The translations under genes and the position numbers were made by a program. A stretch of DNA of 64,000 nt, taken from assembly GCF_002933875.1 (NCBI RefSeq), contig NZ_BFAV01000172.1, forward strand, positions 39,778 to 103,777, given 5' to 3'. Source of the DNA: Desulfocucumis palustris. Its GTDB lineage: Bacteria > Bacillota > Desulfotomaculia > Desulfotomaculales > Desulfocucumaceae. Below the pieces are notes generated by a model that did no database searches, was not told the origin of the DNA, and was given only the letters and a program-made list of their open reading frames with translations. How positions within the stretch are numbered: the first letter of the stretch is position 1; every line of letters begins with the position of its first letter. Below are positions 57,043-64,000 of the stretch, piece after piece.

Positions 57043-57456
57043 TCAGCATAATTTTCCAGCCAGAGCAAGATTAATTAACTGTTTATTGGAAAACCCCCTG
57101 AGATCATAAACAGTCTGGCTACAATCCCGGACGGTTTGCCAGCGCCCGTGGCTATCCACCGGAGGCCCCACACCGCTGCCCGGCGCCGTCAGAGTAATAT
57201 TTTCCCTGTAACGGCGGTATGTATCAATAATCCTGCCGGTCCGGTCCGGGGAATCGTCCTGCACCTGGAACCGGTAACAGGTGCGGTTTATCCCCGGACA
57301 GCGGTAAAGGCTGCGGAGCAAAAATTCCACCGAGCCGTCGTGGCTCCCTAAAATAATTAATACTTTTCTTTTTTCCGGGCAGGCTTCTTCCCGGAAAATA
57401 CCGGTCACCACCCACAGGAACCAGGTTCCCAGCAAAAGATAAAGCACAGCCAGCAT
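57043..57456 (-). CDS. Small membrane-anchored protein with a glycosyltransferase-like segment, unknown function
   Basis: A 137-residue protein. The ATG at 57456 is seven bases after GGGGGTG. Residues 1-22 form one membrane segment. The rest contains VLIILGSHDGSVEFLLRSLYR and VQDDSPDRTGRIID, which resembles the first strands of GT-A family 2 glycosyltransferases (a DDxSxDxT-type turn). The protein ends long before a complete catalytic domain. It could be a truncated relic or a distinct small family. I do not recognise it further. Confidence 0.6.
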   Translation of the reverse strand: MLAVLYLLLGTWFLWVVTGIFREEACPEKRKVLIILGSHDGSVEFLLRSLYRCPGINRTCYRFQVQDDSPDRTGRIIDTYRRYRENITLTAPGSGVGPPVDSHGRWQTVRDCSQTVYDLRGFSNKQLINLALAGKLC

Positions 57457-57603
57457 AAAGCAACACCCCCGGTTGCTACCATTGTATGTTTGAAGCAAAC
57501 CGGAGGTGATTTTTGTTCCGCATCACCTGGCCAGTAATTTTCTTACAGGCGGTGATTCCATATTTTCAATAATTTAGAAATTATTTATGGAATATATGAT
57601 TCT

Positions 57604-57634
57604 AAACAATCCCCTCTTACACACCGGATTGTTT
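57604..57634. terminator. Hairpin at the 3' end of metK
   Basis: AAACAATCC (57604-57612) and GGATTGTTT (57626-57634) form a 9-bp stem overlapping the metK stop. The T-run is longer on the plus strand (seven T) than on the minus strand (TTTAG), so its strength for metK is doubtful. Confidence 0.5.
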
Positions 57635-58807
57635 TTTTAACAAATCGGCCTTATCCGTTCTTTCCCAGGGCAGGTCCACATCGGTGCGGCCGAAATGGCC
57701 GTAGGCGGCGGTGCGTTTATAAATGGGCCGGCGCAAATCCAGCATTTTTATGATGCCGGCGGGCCTTAAATCAAAATTATTGTTAATTAGCCCGACTATC
57801 TCTTCCTCCGGCAGTTTTCCGGTGCCGAAGGTCTCCGCCATTACCGACACAGGGCTGGCCACCCCGATGGCGTAGGCCAGCTGGACCTCGCAGCGGTCCG
57901 CCAGTCCGGCGGCCACAATATTTTTAGCCACATAACGGGCGGCATAGCTGGCGGAACGGTCCACCTTGGTGGGATCCTTGCCGGAAAATGCCCCGCCGCC
58001 GTGACGGGCCATGCCTCCATAGGTGTCTACAATTATTTTGCGCCCGGTGAGCCCCGTATCCCCCTGGGGTCCCCCTATAACAAACCGGCCGGTGGGATTG
58101 ATGAAAAAGCGGGTGGTGGAATCAAGCAATTCCCTGGGAGCCACCGGTTTTATAACCTTTTCGATGATATCCTCCCGGATGGTTTTTAAATCCACCCTGG
58201 AGGAATGCTGGGAGGAAACCACTATTGTGTCCAGCCTCACGGGCCTGTGATCTTCGTACTCCACGGTAACCTGAACCTTGCCGTCCGGCCTTAAGTAGGG
58301 CAACTCCCTGGTTTTCCTGACCACGGAAAGCCGGCGCGCCAGCCTGTGGGCCAGGGCTATGGGCAGCGGCATCAGCTCCCTGGTATCGTTGGTGGCATAA
58401 CCGAACATCATTCCCTGGTCCCCGGCGCCGATGGCCTCTATCTCCTCATCGGTCATCCGGCCCTCTTTGGCCTCCAGCGCTTTATCCACGCCCATGGCGA
58501 TATCCGGGGACTGCTCGTCAATGGATGTCATTACCGCGCAGGTATCGCAGTCAAAGCCGTATTTGGCCCTGGTGTAACCAATTTCTCTAACCGTCTCCCG
58601 GACCACCCGGGGTATGTCAACATAACACTGGGTGGTAATTTCCCCCGCCACCAGCACAAGGCCGGTGGTAACCAGCGTCTCGCAGGCAACCCTGGCATTG
58701 GGGTCCTGTCCAATTATCTCATCCAGAATGGAATCGGAAATCTGGTCAGCTATTTTATCGGGGTGCCCCTCCGTCACCGACTCCGAAGTAAACAACCTCC
58801 TGGCCAT
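57617..58807 (-). CDS. metK: S-adenosylmethionine synthetase
   Basis: A 396-residue enzyme making SAM from methionine and [21 protein letters not shown] (ATP/Mg site), [12 protein letters not shown], and [24 protein letters not shown] are the family signatures. ATG follows GAAGGAGGG at good spacing. A strong promoter lies 190 bases upstream, and the long leader carries a repeat element rather than a recognisable SAM riboswitch. Confidence 0.98.
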   Translation of the reverse strand: MARRLFTSESVTEGHPDKIADQISDSILDEIIGQDPNARVACETLVTTGLVLVAGEITTQCYVDIPRVVRETVREIGYTRAKYGFDCDTCAVMTSIDEQSPDIAMGVDKALEAKEGRMTDEEIEAIGAGDQGMMFGYATNDTRELMPLPIALAHRLARRLSVVRKTRELPYLRPDGKVQVTVEYEDHRPVRLDTIVVSSQHSSRVDLKTIREDIIEKVIKPVAPRELLDSTTRFFINPTGRFVIGGPQGDTGLTGRKIIVDTYGGMARHGGGAFSGKDPTKVDRSASYAARYVAKNIVAAGLADRCEVQLAYAIGVASPVSVMAETFGTGKLPEEEIVGLINNNFDLRPAGIIKMLDLRRPIYKRTAAYGHFGRTDVDLPWERTDKADLLKKQSGV

Positions 58808-58874
58808 AAAATCCCTCCTTCAATTAAGAAATGGGCCCACACCTTACAGCAAACTTTTACCATAATAATACCCA

Positions 58875-58935
58875 CAAAGGAAAGTCCCCAATTTATGAAA
58901 GGGGACTCAATTTCAGGAAAGGTATGTTCCCAATT
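58875..58935. repeat. Repeat arms within the metK leader
   Basis: AAAGGAAAGTCCCCAATTT, AAAGGGGACTCAATTT and AAAGGTATGTTCCCAATTT follow one another, the middle one in opposite orientation. They are variants of the GTCCCC family and share GTCCCCAATTTATG with the arm at 50288-50312. Confidence 0.55.
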
Positions 58936-58996
58936 TAAACAGCCCCTCCCGGGTCTTGCCCGGCATGGGACAAATTCTGGTTTGAATGCCAAAAAT

Positions 58997-59025
58997 ATTC
59001 TAGCAAATAGGCCTTCTTCTGTCAA
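58997..59025 (-). promoter_or_regulatory. Strong predicted sigma-A promoter of metK
   Basis: On the minus strand, TTGACA (59020-59025) and TAGAAT (58997-59002) are exactly 17 bases apart. The leader to the metK ATG is about 185 bases. Confidence 0.8.
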
Positions 59026-59061
59026 ATATCATATACCGGCAATGGGATTAAGCCGGGGGCT

Positions 59062-59325
59062 TTACGGCCCGCCCTGGTAATTTAAATTGTGGAATGTGTC
59101 CAGTTCCACCAAAACGGCGTCAACGCCTATTTTTTTAATCTTTTCCCAGGGCACCACCACATCCCTGCCGGCGCTGAGCACCCCGTATTTTTTGGGTCCC
59201 TGCAGCACGAAGGCTTTTATGGTGCCTGTGGACGGATCAATGTGCATGTCTTTTATGGCGCCAAGTTTGGCGCCGTCCGTAAGGTTGATTATATCCCTGC
59301 GGGTCAGGTCGGTAACTTTCATCAT
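59062..59325 (-). CDS. PRC-barrel protein, YlmC/YmxH family
   Basis: An 87-residue PRC-barrel protein. TDLTRRDIINLTDGAKLGAIKDMHIDPSTGTIKAFVL and VVPWEKIKKIGVDAVLVEL follow the family pattern of six beta strands. YlmC/YmxH members are common in spore-forming Firmicutes and are annotated as sporulation-related; the role is not known. ATG with AGGGGTGAG upstream. It lies upstream of the metK promoter on the same strand. Confidence 0.85.
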   Translation of the reverse strand: MMKVTDLTRRDIINLTDGAKLGAIKDMHIDPSTGTIKAFVLQGPKKYGVLSAGRDVVVPWEKIKKIGVDAVLVELDTFHNLNYQGGP

Positions 59326-59448
59326 ATTCGACTCACCCCTTCAGGCAACATAATATGCGGGGGGTGGAGTTTTGGTTAACGGTTATAATTGCATATTACT
59401 GTCAATAATATTAACCAGTTGTAAATTATTTTCAGGGAGTATGGATAC

Positions 59449-59583
59449 ATGGAAGCATCCGAAATTAAAAAAATTTTAAACAACCGGAAAAAAATGTACC
59501 AGGAATATCTGGCGGAAATCCGTGAAGAAAACAGGTGTCCCGCCGGGGATGTCAAAAAGCAAACCGTAACCGTCAAAAAATAA
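59449..59583 (+). CDS. Small ORF, 44 residues, function unknown
   Basis: An ATG nine bases after AGGGAG opens a 44-residue frame, very rich in Lys and Glu, predicted helical with a single Cys (ENRCPAGD). It ends in TAA seven bases before the convergent epimerase gene's stop. An ATG at 59441 in another frame is closed quickly. The ribosome site and codon use look real, but its length makes chance possible. Confidence 0.45.
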   Translation: MEASEIKKILNNRKKMYQEYLAEIREENRCPAGDVKKQTVTVKK

Positions 59584-59589
59584 GCAAAG

Positions 59590-60504
59590 CTATTTATTCC
59601 ACAGTTCCATGGTTTCCCTTAAACCCGCCCTCAGATCATAGCCGGGAATCCATTCCAGAATCCTGCCCGCCAGGGAATTGTCCAGGCGGCTGTCCTTTAT
59701 ATCCCCCGGTCTGGGGGGACGATATTCGGGTTTTACATCCCTGCCCCACAGTTGGGCAATCAGAGCGGATAACCTGTTTACCGTGGCTGCCTGCCCGGTG
59801 CTTACGTTCATCACCATGCCCCCGCCCCTTTCCGCGGCGGCCAGATTCGCGGCCACCACATCCTTTACATATATGAAATCCCTGGTCTGCTCGCCATCAC
59901 CGAATATAACGGGGGCCTCCCCTTTCAAAATCCTGTCCAGGAAAATAGCCACCACGCCCCCCTCGCCGCCGGCGTCCTGCCTGGGCCCATAGACATTGGC
60001 GTAGCGCAGCACGGTATAGTCCAGCCCGTACAGCGACCTGTACACGGACAGGTAATGCTCGGCCGTGTATTTTGATATTCCGTAACCGGAAAGAAGAGAC
60101 ACGGGATGGTTCTCATCCACCGGAAGGCGGCGGGGAATGCCGTAAACCGCCGCGGAGGAAGCGTACACCACTTTGGCCGCGCCGCTAAGCCTGGCTGACT
60201 CCAAAAGATTTATAATTCCGGTAATATTAATCTGCGCGTCCAGGGCCGGGGATTTAATGGAGCGCTGAACATCAGCCTGGGCCGCCTGGTGGAAAATAAC
60301 CCCGGGCTTTTCCTTTACCACCGCGTCCGTCACAAATTCCGGGTCCCTTATATCCCCCCGGTAAAAATTAACGGGATGTTTTATATTTCCAAGCCTGCCG
60401 GTGCTGAGGTCGTCCAGCACCGAAACCTGGTCACCCCGCAGCGCCAGAGCGTCCACAATATGCGACCCGATAAACCCCGCCCCGCCGGTTACCATTACTC
60501 TCAC
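59590..60504 (-). CDS. NAD-dependent sugar-nucleotide epimerase, GalE-like
   Basis: A 304-residue extended SDR enzyme. TGGAGFIGSHIVDAL at the N-terminus binds NAD. The catalytic triad is seen as Ser in ASSAAVYG and the YxxxK of YGISKYTAEHYL. LRYANVYGPRQ and VIFGDGEQTRDFIYVKDVV are typical of UDP-glucose 4-epimerases and related enzymes. It is slightly shorter than the ~330-residue GalE. It lies 58 bases downstream of galU, so UDP-glucose from galU may be its substrate. UDP-GlcNAc or other epimerisation is possible. Confidence 0.88.
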   Translation of the reverse strand: MRVMVTGGAGFIGSHIVDALALRGDQVSVLDDLSTGRLGNIKHPVNFYRGDIRDPEFVTDAVVKEKPGVIFHQAAQADVQRSIKSPALDAQINITGIINLLESARLSGAAKVVYASSAAVYGIPRRLPVDENHPVSLLSGYGISKYTAEHYLSVYRSLYGLDYTVLRYANVYGPRQDAGGEGGVVAIFLDRILKGEAPVIFGDGEQTRDFIYVKDVVAANLAAAERGGGMVMNVSTGQAATVNRLSALIAQLWGRDVKPEYRPPRPGDIKDSRLDNSLAGRILEWIPGYDLRAGLRETMELWNK

Positions 60505-60562
60505 GTCAAATACCCCCGGTCAACATGCGTTAAAATGGCGGGCCGTCACAGCCCGCCTTGTT

Positions 60563-61465
60563 TTAAAGATTATATAACGCATCCGGCTGCCTGGCAATAT
60601 TTTCACCAACCAGCTCCCTCAGGTATTCCGCAAATTCCCGGGAAAGGTCCGGGCGGTCCAGGGCGAATTCCACCATGGCTTTAAGATAACCCAGCTTGTC
60701 TCCCACATCATAGCGACGCCCGTCAAACAACAGGCCGTACATGGGCTCCTGCCGGCAAAGCACCCTCAGCGCGTCGGTAAGCTGTATCTCCCCCCCGGCG
60801 CCTGGCTCAATGTTGGACAGTATATCAAATACCGCCGGGGTTATTATGTACCTGCCCATAATGGCCAGCCTGGAGGGGGCTTCCCCCGGAGCCGGCTTCT
60901 CCACCAGATCCCTTATTCTATATACGCCCTTATTAATTTCCTCCGCATCCAAAATACCGTATTTGCTTACATCCTCCGGGGGCACCTCCTGCGCCCCTAT
61001 TACAGAAGCGCCGGTTTCCCCGTACAGATTAATCAGCTGTTGTAGACAAGGGGTATCGCTTTTTACTATATCGTCTCCCAGTAAAACCGCAAAGGGCTCG
61101 TTCCCAACGAATTTCCTGGCGCAGTACACCGCATGACCCAGACCCAGTGGCTCTTTCTGGCGCACGTAACAAATGTCCGCCATTTCTCCGATGCCCATGA
61201 CCAGGTCCAGCAAATCCTCTTTTCCCTTCCTTTTAAGATGTGCTTCCAAACTGGGGAATTTGTCAAAGTGATCTTCAATAGATTTTTTGTGTCTGCCTGT
61301 AACAATAAGTATATCTTCTATACCGGAGGCCACCGCTTCTTCGATTATATACTGTATGGTGGGCTTATCCACAATTGGCAACATTTCCTTGGGCTGGGCC
61401 TTGGTGGCGGGCAAAAACCGCACTCCCAATCCCGCAGCAGGTATAACAGCCTTTTTAATCCTCAT
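60563..61465 (-). CDS. galU: UTP-glucose-1-phosphate uridylyltransferase
   Basis: A 300-residue nucleotidyltransferase making UDP-glucose. AVIPAAGLGVRFLPATKAQPKEMLPI is the nucleotide-binding start (split here: AAGLGVRFLPATK, then QPKEMLPI). PTIQYIIEEAVASGI and VLLGDDIV follow the family pattern. The ATG at 61465 is preceded by CCAGGAGGTGAT, much better than the upstream in-frame codons reaching 61567. It feeds the epimerase downstream and cell-surface polysaccharide synthesis with the WecA/TagO-like gene upstream. Confidence 0.96.
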   Translation of the reverse strand: MRIKKAVIPAAGLGVRFLPATKAQPKEMLPIVDKPTIQYIIEEAVASGIEDILIVTGRHKKSIEDHFDKFPSLEAHLKRKGKEDLLDLVMGIGEMADICYVRQKEPLGLGHAVYCARKFVGNEPFAVLLGDDIVKSDTPCLQQLINLYGETGASVIGAQEVPPEDVSKYGILDAEEINKGVYRIRDLVEKPAPGEAPSRLAIMGRYIITPAVFDILSNIEPGAGGEIQLTDALRVLCRQEPMYGLLFDGRRYDVGDKLGYLKAMVEFALDRPDLSREFAEYLRELVGENIARQPDALYNL

Positions 61466-61680
61466 CAGATCACCTCCTGGTAATATTATATATCGGTTTA
61501 CATAAATAGTAATTAACATATGGGTATTATTTTTTATCATAACCGCGTCGTAATACTTATCATTCAACAGTATTGGATTCAGTTGGAATAATCAAAACGG
61601 TCCGCGTTTTTTAAACCGCCAATAGCAAGCCCCCGGGAAAATGCGGCGCCGGCAGCACCGGATTTTCCCGGGGATAAAGG

Positions 61681-61874
61681 TAAGGAGTGCACCTCCGGGG
61701 ACACATCCCTAAAAGGAAAGGGGATATACCTCTAAAAAAGGTAAGGGGACACACCTCTATAAAAAGGTAAGGGGACACACCTCTTTCAGAGGAATGTCCC
61801 CAACGTATAATGTCCCCAACATATAATGTCTCCAGCGTATAATATTCCAAGCGTATAATGGAGCCAGCGTATAT
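61681..61874. repeat. Mirror-image decaying array of repeat arms
   Basis: Lies in the 465-base gap between galU and the glycosylphosphotransferase. Left half: about four to five copies of a ~26-bp unit built on GGTAAGGGGACACACCTCT (best copies at 61740-61765 and 61766-61784, worse ones towards 61681). Right half: about five copies of a 16-bp unit ATGTCCCCAACGTATA (best at 61794, progressively changed towards 61870). The two halves are complementary in type, so the array folds about 61785. The rest of the gap holds no recognisable gene. Confidence 0.8.
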
Positions 61875-61930
61875 GTCCTCAAATGTATTCAACCAATACC
61901 GGCCGGCAAGTCTGTTTTAGCAACGGCCTG

Positions 61931-63013
61931 TTAGGAGCGTTCTTGGGCTTTTTTGTTGATTGCGGTCTCTTTAGCCGCCCGGTTTCCCAAAACCCCTATT
62001 TTATTGGCCCCAATCAGCACCAGGGCTGAAAGCATCAACAGCAGCACCGCCGCCTGGTCCGTGGAGATAATGTTCAACACCACGGCGCTGACACCCATAA
62101 CCAGGCTTATTCCGTAAATAACCAGAACCGCCTGGGCGTGAGTGAACCCCAGAGCCATAAGCTGGTGGTGCAGGTGCTCCCGGTCCGGCTGGAAAATGGG
62201 CTTGTGTTTTTGATAACGCCTTAATATGGCGCAGATTGTATCCAGCAGGGGTATACCCAGTATCACCAGGGGAAGTATTACGGATACCGCGGTAAAGCTT
62301 TTGGTCAAACTCACCACGGAAAAAGCCCCCAGGCTGAAACCCAGCAGCATTGAGCCTGAATCTCCCAGGAAAATGGTGGCCGGATGGTAGTTGTGCTTCA
62401 AGAAACCCAGTATGGAAGCTGCCAGAATCAGGGGCAGCAGTATACTCTCGCTTTGGCCGGCAAGCCCCAGCACGCTGAACTGGGTCCAGGCCACGGCCGC
62501 CATGGTAAGGGCGGCTATTCCCGACACGCCGGCGGCAAGCCCGTCCAGGCCGTCTATAAGGTTTATGGCGTTGGTCACGGCTATCAGCCAGAAAATTGTA
62601 ACCGGAACAGCCCAAATGCCGAGATTTATTATATCACCGTTAAAGGGGTTGGTAAAAAAATCCACTTTTATGCCAAAGGGAATAACCGCCGCGGCCGCGA
62701 CAATCTGTCCCGACAGCTTCACCCAGGGGGAGATGCCTTTTATATCGTCGGCTATACCCAGCAAGATAATTATGGTAATGCCGACAAGCAGGCCCGCCGT
62801 GAATTTGTTAAAGGGCTGAACCATCAGCATGGCGGGCACAAAGGCCAGATATACCGCCAGTCCGCCCAGCCGGGGCATCAACTTGCTATGCACCTTGCGC
62901 TGGTCGGGATGATCCACGGCACCCCAGTCAAAGGCCTTTTTTCTAACCCAGGGGGTAATTAATAAGGCCACAGCAAAAGCCGCCAGAAGGGACATTATGG
63001 GATAAAACAACAA
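61931..63013 (-). CDS. Undecaprenyl-phosphate sugar-1-phosphate transferase, WecA/TagO family
   Basis: A 360-residue membrane enzyme with about ten to eleven segments. It belongs to the MraY/WecA/TagO group, which moves a sugar 1-phosphate (usually GlcNAc) from UDP to undecaprenyl phosphate. Conserved acidic residues lie in GIADDIKG, NAINLIDGLDGLAAG and FLGDSGSMLLGF, and the His motif is HLHHQL. The soluble tail is short. The start is TTG at 63013 or 63010, after GGGGAT. It would begin teichoic-acid or other wall-polymer synthesis. A gene pair with galU fits this. Confidence 0.92.
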   Translation of the reverse strand: MLFYPIMSLLAAFAVALLITPWVRKKAFDWGAVDHPDQRKVHSKLMPRLGGLAVYLAFVPAMLMVQPFNKFTAGLLVGITIIILLGIADDIKGISPWVKLSGQIVAAAAVIPFGIKVDFFTNPFNGDIINLGIWAVPVTIFWLIAVTNAINLIDGLDGLAAGVSGIAALTMAAVAWTQFSVLGLAGQSESILLPLILAASILGFLKHNYHPATIFLGDSGSMLLGFSLGAFSVVSLTKSFTAVSVILPLVILGIPLLDTICAILRRYQKHKPIFQPDREHLHHQLMALGFTHAQAVLVIYGISLVMGVSAVVLNIISTDQAAVLLLMLSALVLIGANKIGVLGNRAAKETAINKKAQERS

Positions 63014-63239
63014 ATATCCCCGCTTTCATAAAAAGAAATATTCTAAAATCAAAAGAATAGCAGAAAAATAGACAAGACCTATGTTATTTTACCATTCAAT
63101 TAATTAGAATTACAAACCTCAAAAAAACATCCTTCGACGGCCATAAAAGGACAATGGGACAAGTTATCGCAAAATATCTGTATAATTCGCAGCATTCCGT
63201 GTTATTTGAACATTTATATTCAGCAATAACACCGATTAT

Positions 63240-63665
63240 TTATTTATCCGTAACCGCGAATAAAAGCTCCGCCTCGGCAGCCGCCTGGCCCTCCACGGTG
63301 GCAACGGCCTTGCCCCTGCCGATGGGGCCGCGCAGTTTAAGTATTTCCACTTCTATCCGCAGCTGATCTCCGGGCAGCACCTGCCTGCGGAACCTGGCTC
63401 CGTCAATTCCGGCCATTAGCCCGATTTTGCCCTCCATTCCCGGTGACGACAGCAGGGCCACCGCCCCCACCTGGGCCATGGCCTCAATTATAAGCACCCC
63501 CGGCATCACCGGATAATCCGGAAAATGCCCCTGAAAAAAGGGCTCGTTACCGCTTACGTTTTTAATTCCCACCGCCTTTTTGCCGGGCTCCACTTCCAGC
63601 ATCCTGTCCACCAGCAGAAAAGGGTAACGGTGCGGCAATATTTTTTGTATCTCTTTAAAATCCAA
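63240..63665 (-). CDS. fabZ: 3-hydroxyacyl-ACP dehydratase FabZ
   Basis: A 141-residue hot-dog-fold enzyme. [13 protein letters not shown] is the family start. The active-site His and Glu lie in [26 protein letters not shown]. It dehydrates 3-hydroxyacyl-ACP in fatty-acid elongation. The TTG start is seven bases after GGAGGTG. In many bacteria fabZ adjoins lipid A genes; here it is near wall-polymer genes in a Gram-positive-type context. The 226-base gap to the next gene downstream holds nothing recognisable. Confidence 0.95.
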   Translation of the reverse strand: MDFKEIQKILPHRYPFLLVDRMLEVEPGKKAVGIKNVSGNEPFFQGHFPDYPVMPGVLIIEAMAQVGAVALLSSPGMEGKIGLMAGIDGARFRRQVLPGDQLRIEVEILKLRGPIGRGKAVATVEGQAAAEAELLFAVTDK

Positions 63666-63817
63666 GTATAAACACCTCCATTATGCCATTGGTAAAATTA
63701 TAGACGCCGTGGAAACTTTTAATTCTTCCCCGCCCCCTTAAAATCCTCCCTTTTAAATCCTTCCCCGGACACATATCCGTTCACATTGACCGGGAGCAAA
63801 AAAAATATTATATTTTA

Positions 63818-64000
63818 GTTGGGGACATTCCCCGCCCCAAAGCCGGGTTTGCATTAGAGGAATGTCCCCTGACATACGTTGGGGACATTCCTCACCCCAA
63901 AAGCCGGGCTTTCATTAGAGGTGTGTCCCCTGACATACGTTGGGGACATTCCTCACCCCAAAAGTCGGGCTTTCATTAGAGGTGTGTCCCCTGACATACG
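63818..64000. repeat. Tandem 60-61 bp hairpin repeat array running off the window end
   Basis: Copies at 63818-63877, 63878-63938 and 63939-63999, with a further copy starting at the last base. Each reads GTTGGGGACATTCC at the start and GTCCCCTGACATAC at the end, with a GC-rich middle. The first copy's right arm is AGGAATGTCCCC; the others' is AGGTGTGTCCCC. The remainder of the 335-base stretch after fabZ (63666-63817) has no gene. Confidence 0.88.

Noticed and set aside
58808..58996. SAM riboswitch in the metK leader
   Set aside because: The conserved SAM-I core words could not be found; the leader is largely repeat-derived.
61611..61892. Minus-strand 93-codon frame across the repeat array
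   Set aside because: Composed of translated repeat units and without a convincing ribosome site; best explained by the repeats.

Overview
The window looks like a chromosomal segment from an anaerobic, spore-forming, moderately GC-rich Firmicute, most like Peptococcaceae (Desulfotomaculum/Pelotomaculum relatives). This is inferred from gene content: a membrane pyrophosphatase, whiA-yvcK-rapZ, hpf-secA-prfB, ftsEX, a YlmC/YmxH sporulation-type protein, a CooT-type nickel protein, split transketolase, S-layer-homology proteins, and many GTG/TTG starts behind strong AGGAGG ribosome sites. No rRNA, tRNA, CRISPR array or transposase gene was found. Almost every gene is on the minus strand. The plus-strand exceptions are at 1-1730, 32.1-34.7 kb, 36.4 kb, 43.6-45.8 kb and 59.4 kb.

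Layout. 0-1.8 kb: the 3' end of a dynamin-like GTPase gene with three small helical proteins. 1.8-11.3 kb: central carbon metabolism in the order rpoN, pgk, tpiA, gpmI, eno, secG, hppA; the cggR and gap genes that often sit between rpoN and pgk are absent. 11.4-17.7 kb: a DUF1405 membrane protein, a hexapeptide acyltransferase, whiA, a polysaccharide deacetylase, yvcK (with an extra membrane anchor), rapZ and a PHP hydrolase. 17.7-23.2 kb: a sugar module of pgi, glycogen-debranching enzyme (apparent CTG start), ROK glucokinase and HAD phosphatase. 23.2-30.9 kb: uvrC, uvrA, a small AbrB-type regulator and uvrB. 31-39.1 kb: the accessory part, with a MntA/HepT toxin-antitoxin pair, a PQQ-like propeller and SLH protein pair, an odd Gln/Gly-rich binding lipoprotein, uracil-DNA glycosylase, a SIR2/HAM1 gene pair and cooT. 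39.2-45.8 kb: ctpA, an EnvC-like M23 protein, ftsX, ftsE and a large SLH protein. 46-50.2 kb: two transketolase halves, a YitT protein and prfB with its +1 frameshift. 50.3-57.5 kb: secA, hpf, csp, comFC and a degenerate GGDEF membrane protein. 57.6-63.7 kb: metK, ylmC-like, an epimerase, galU, a WecA/TagO-type transferase and fabZ.

Two things stand out. First, at 37.4-38.8 kb a SIR2-family NADase-like gene overlaps a HAM1-family gene whose catalytic residues look degenerate. This is the KomC/KomB combination of the Kongming anti-phage system, but no KomA deaminase is present in the window. Second, the intergenic regions carry a dispersed family of hairpin repeats built on GTCCCC ends (AGGAATGTCCCC, AGGTGTGTCCCC, GAACCGTCCCC). 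They occur as single elements, tandem 60-61 bp arrays, a mirror-image decaying array, and hairpins whose stems differ in sequence while the loop is conserved. They resemble REP/IS200-type non-autonomous elements, but no mobilising gene lies in the window.
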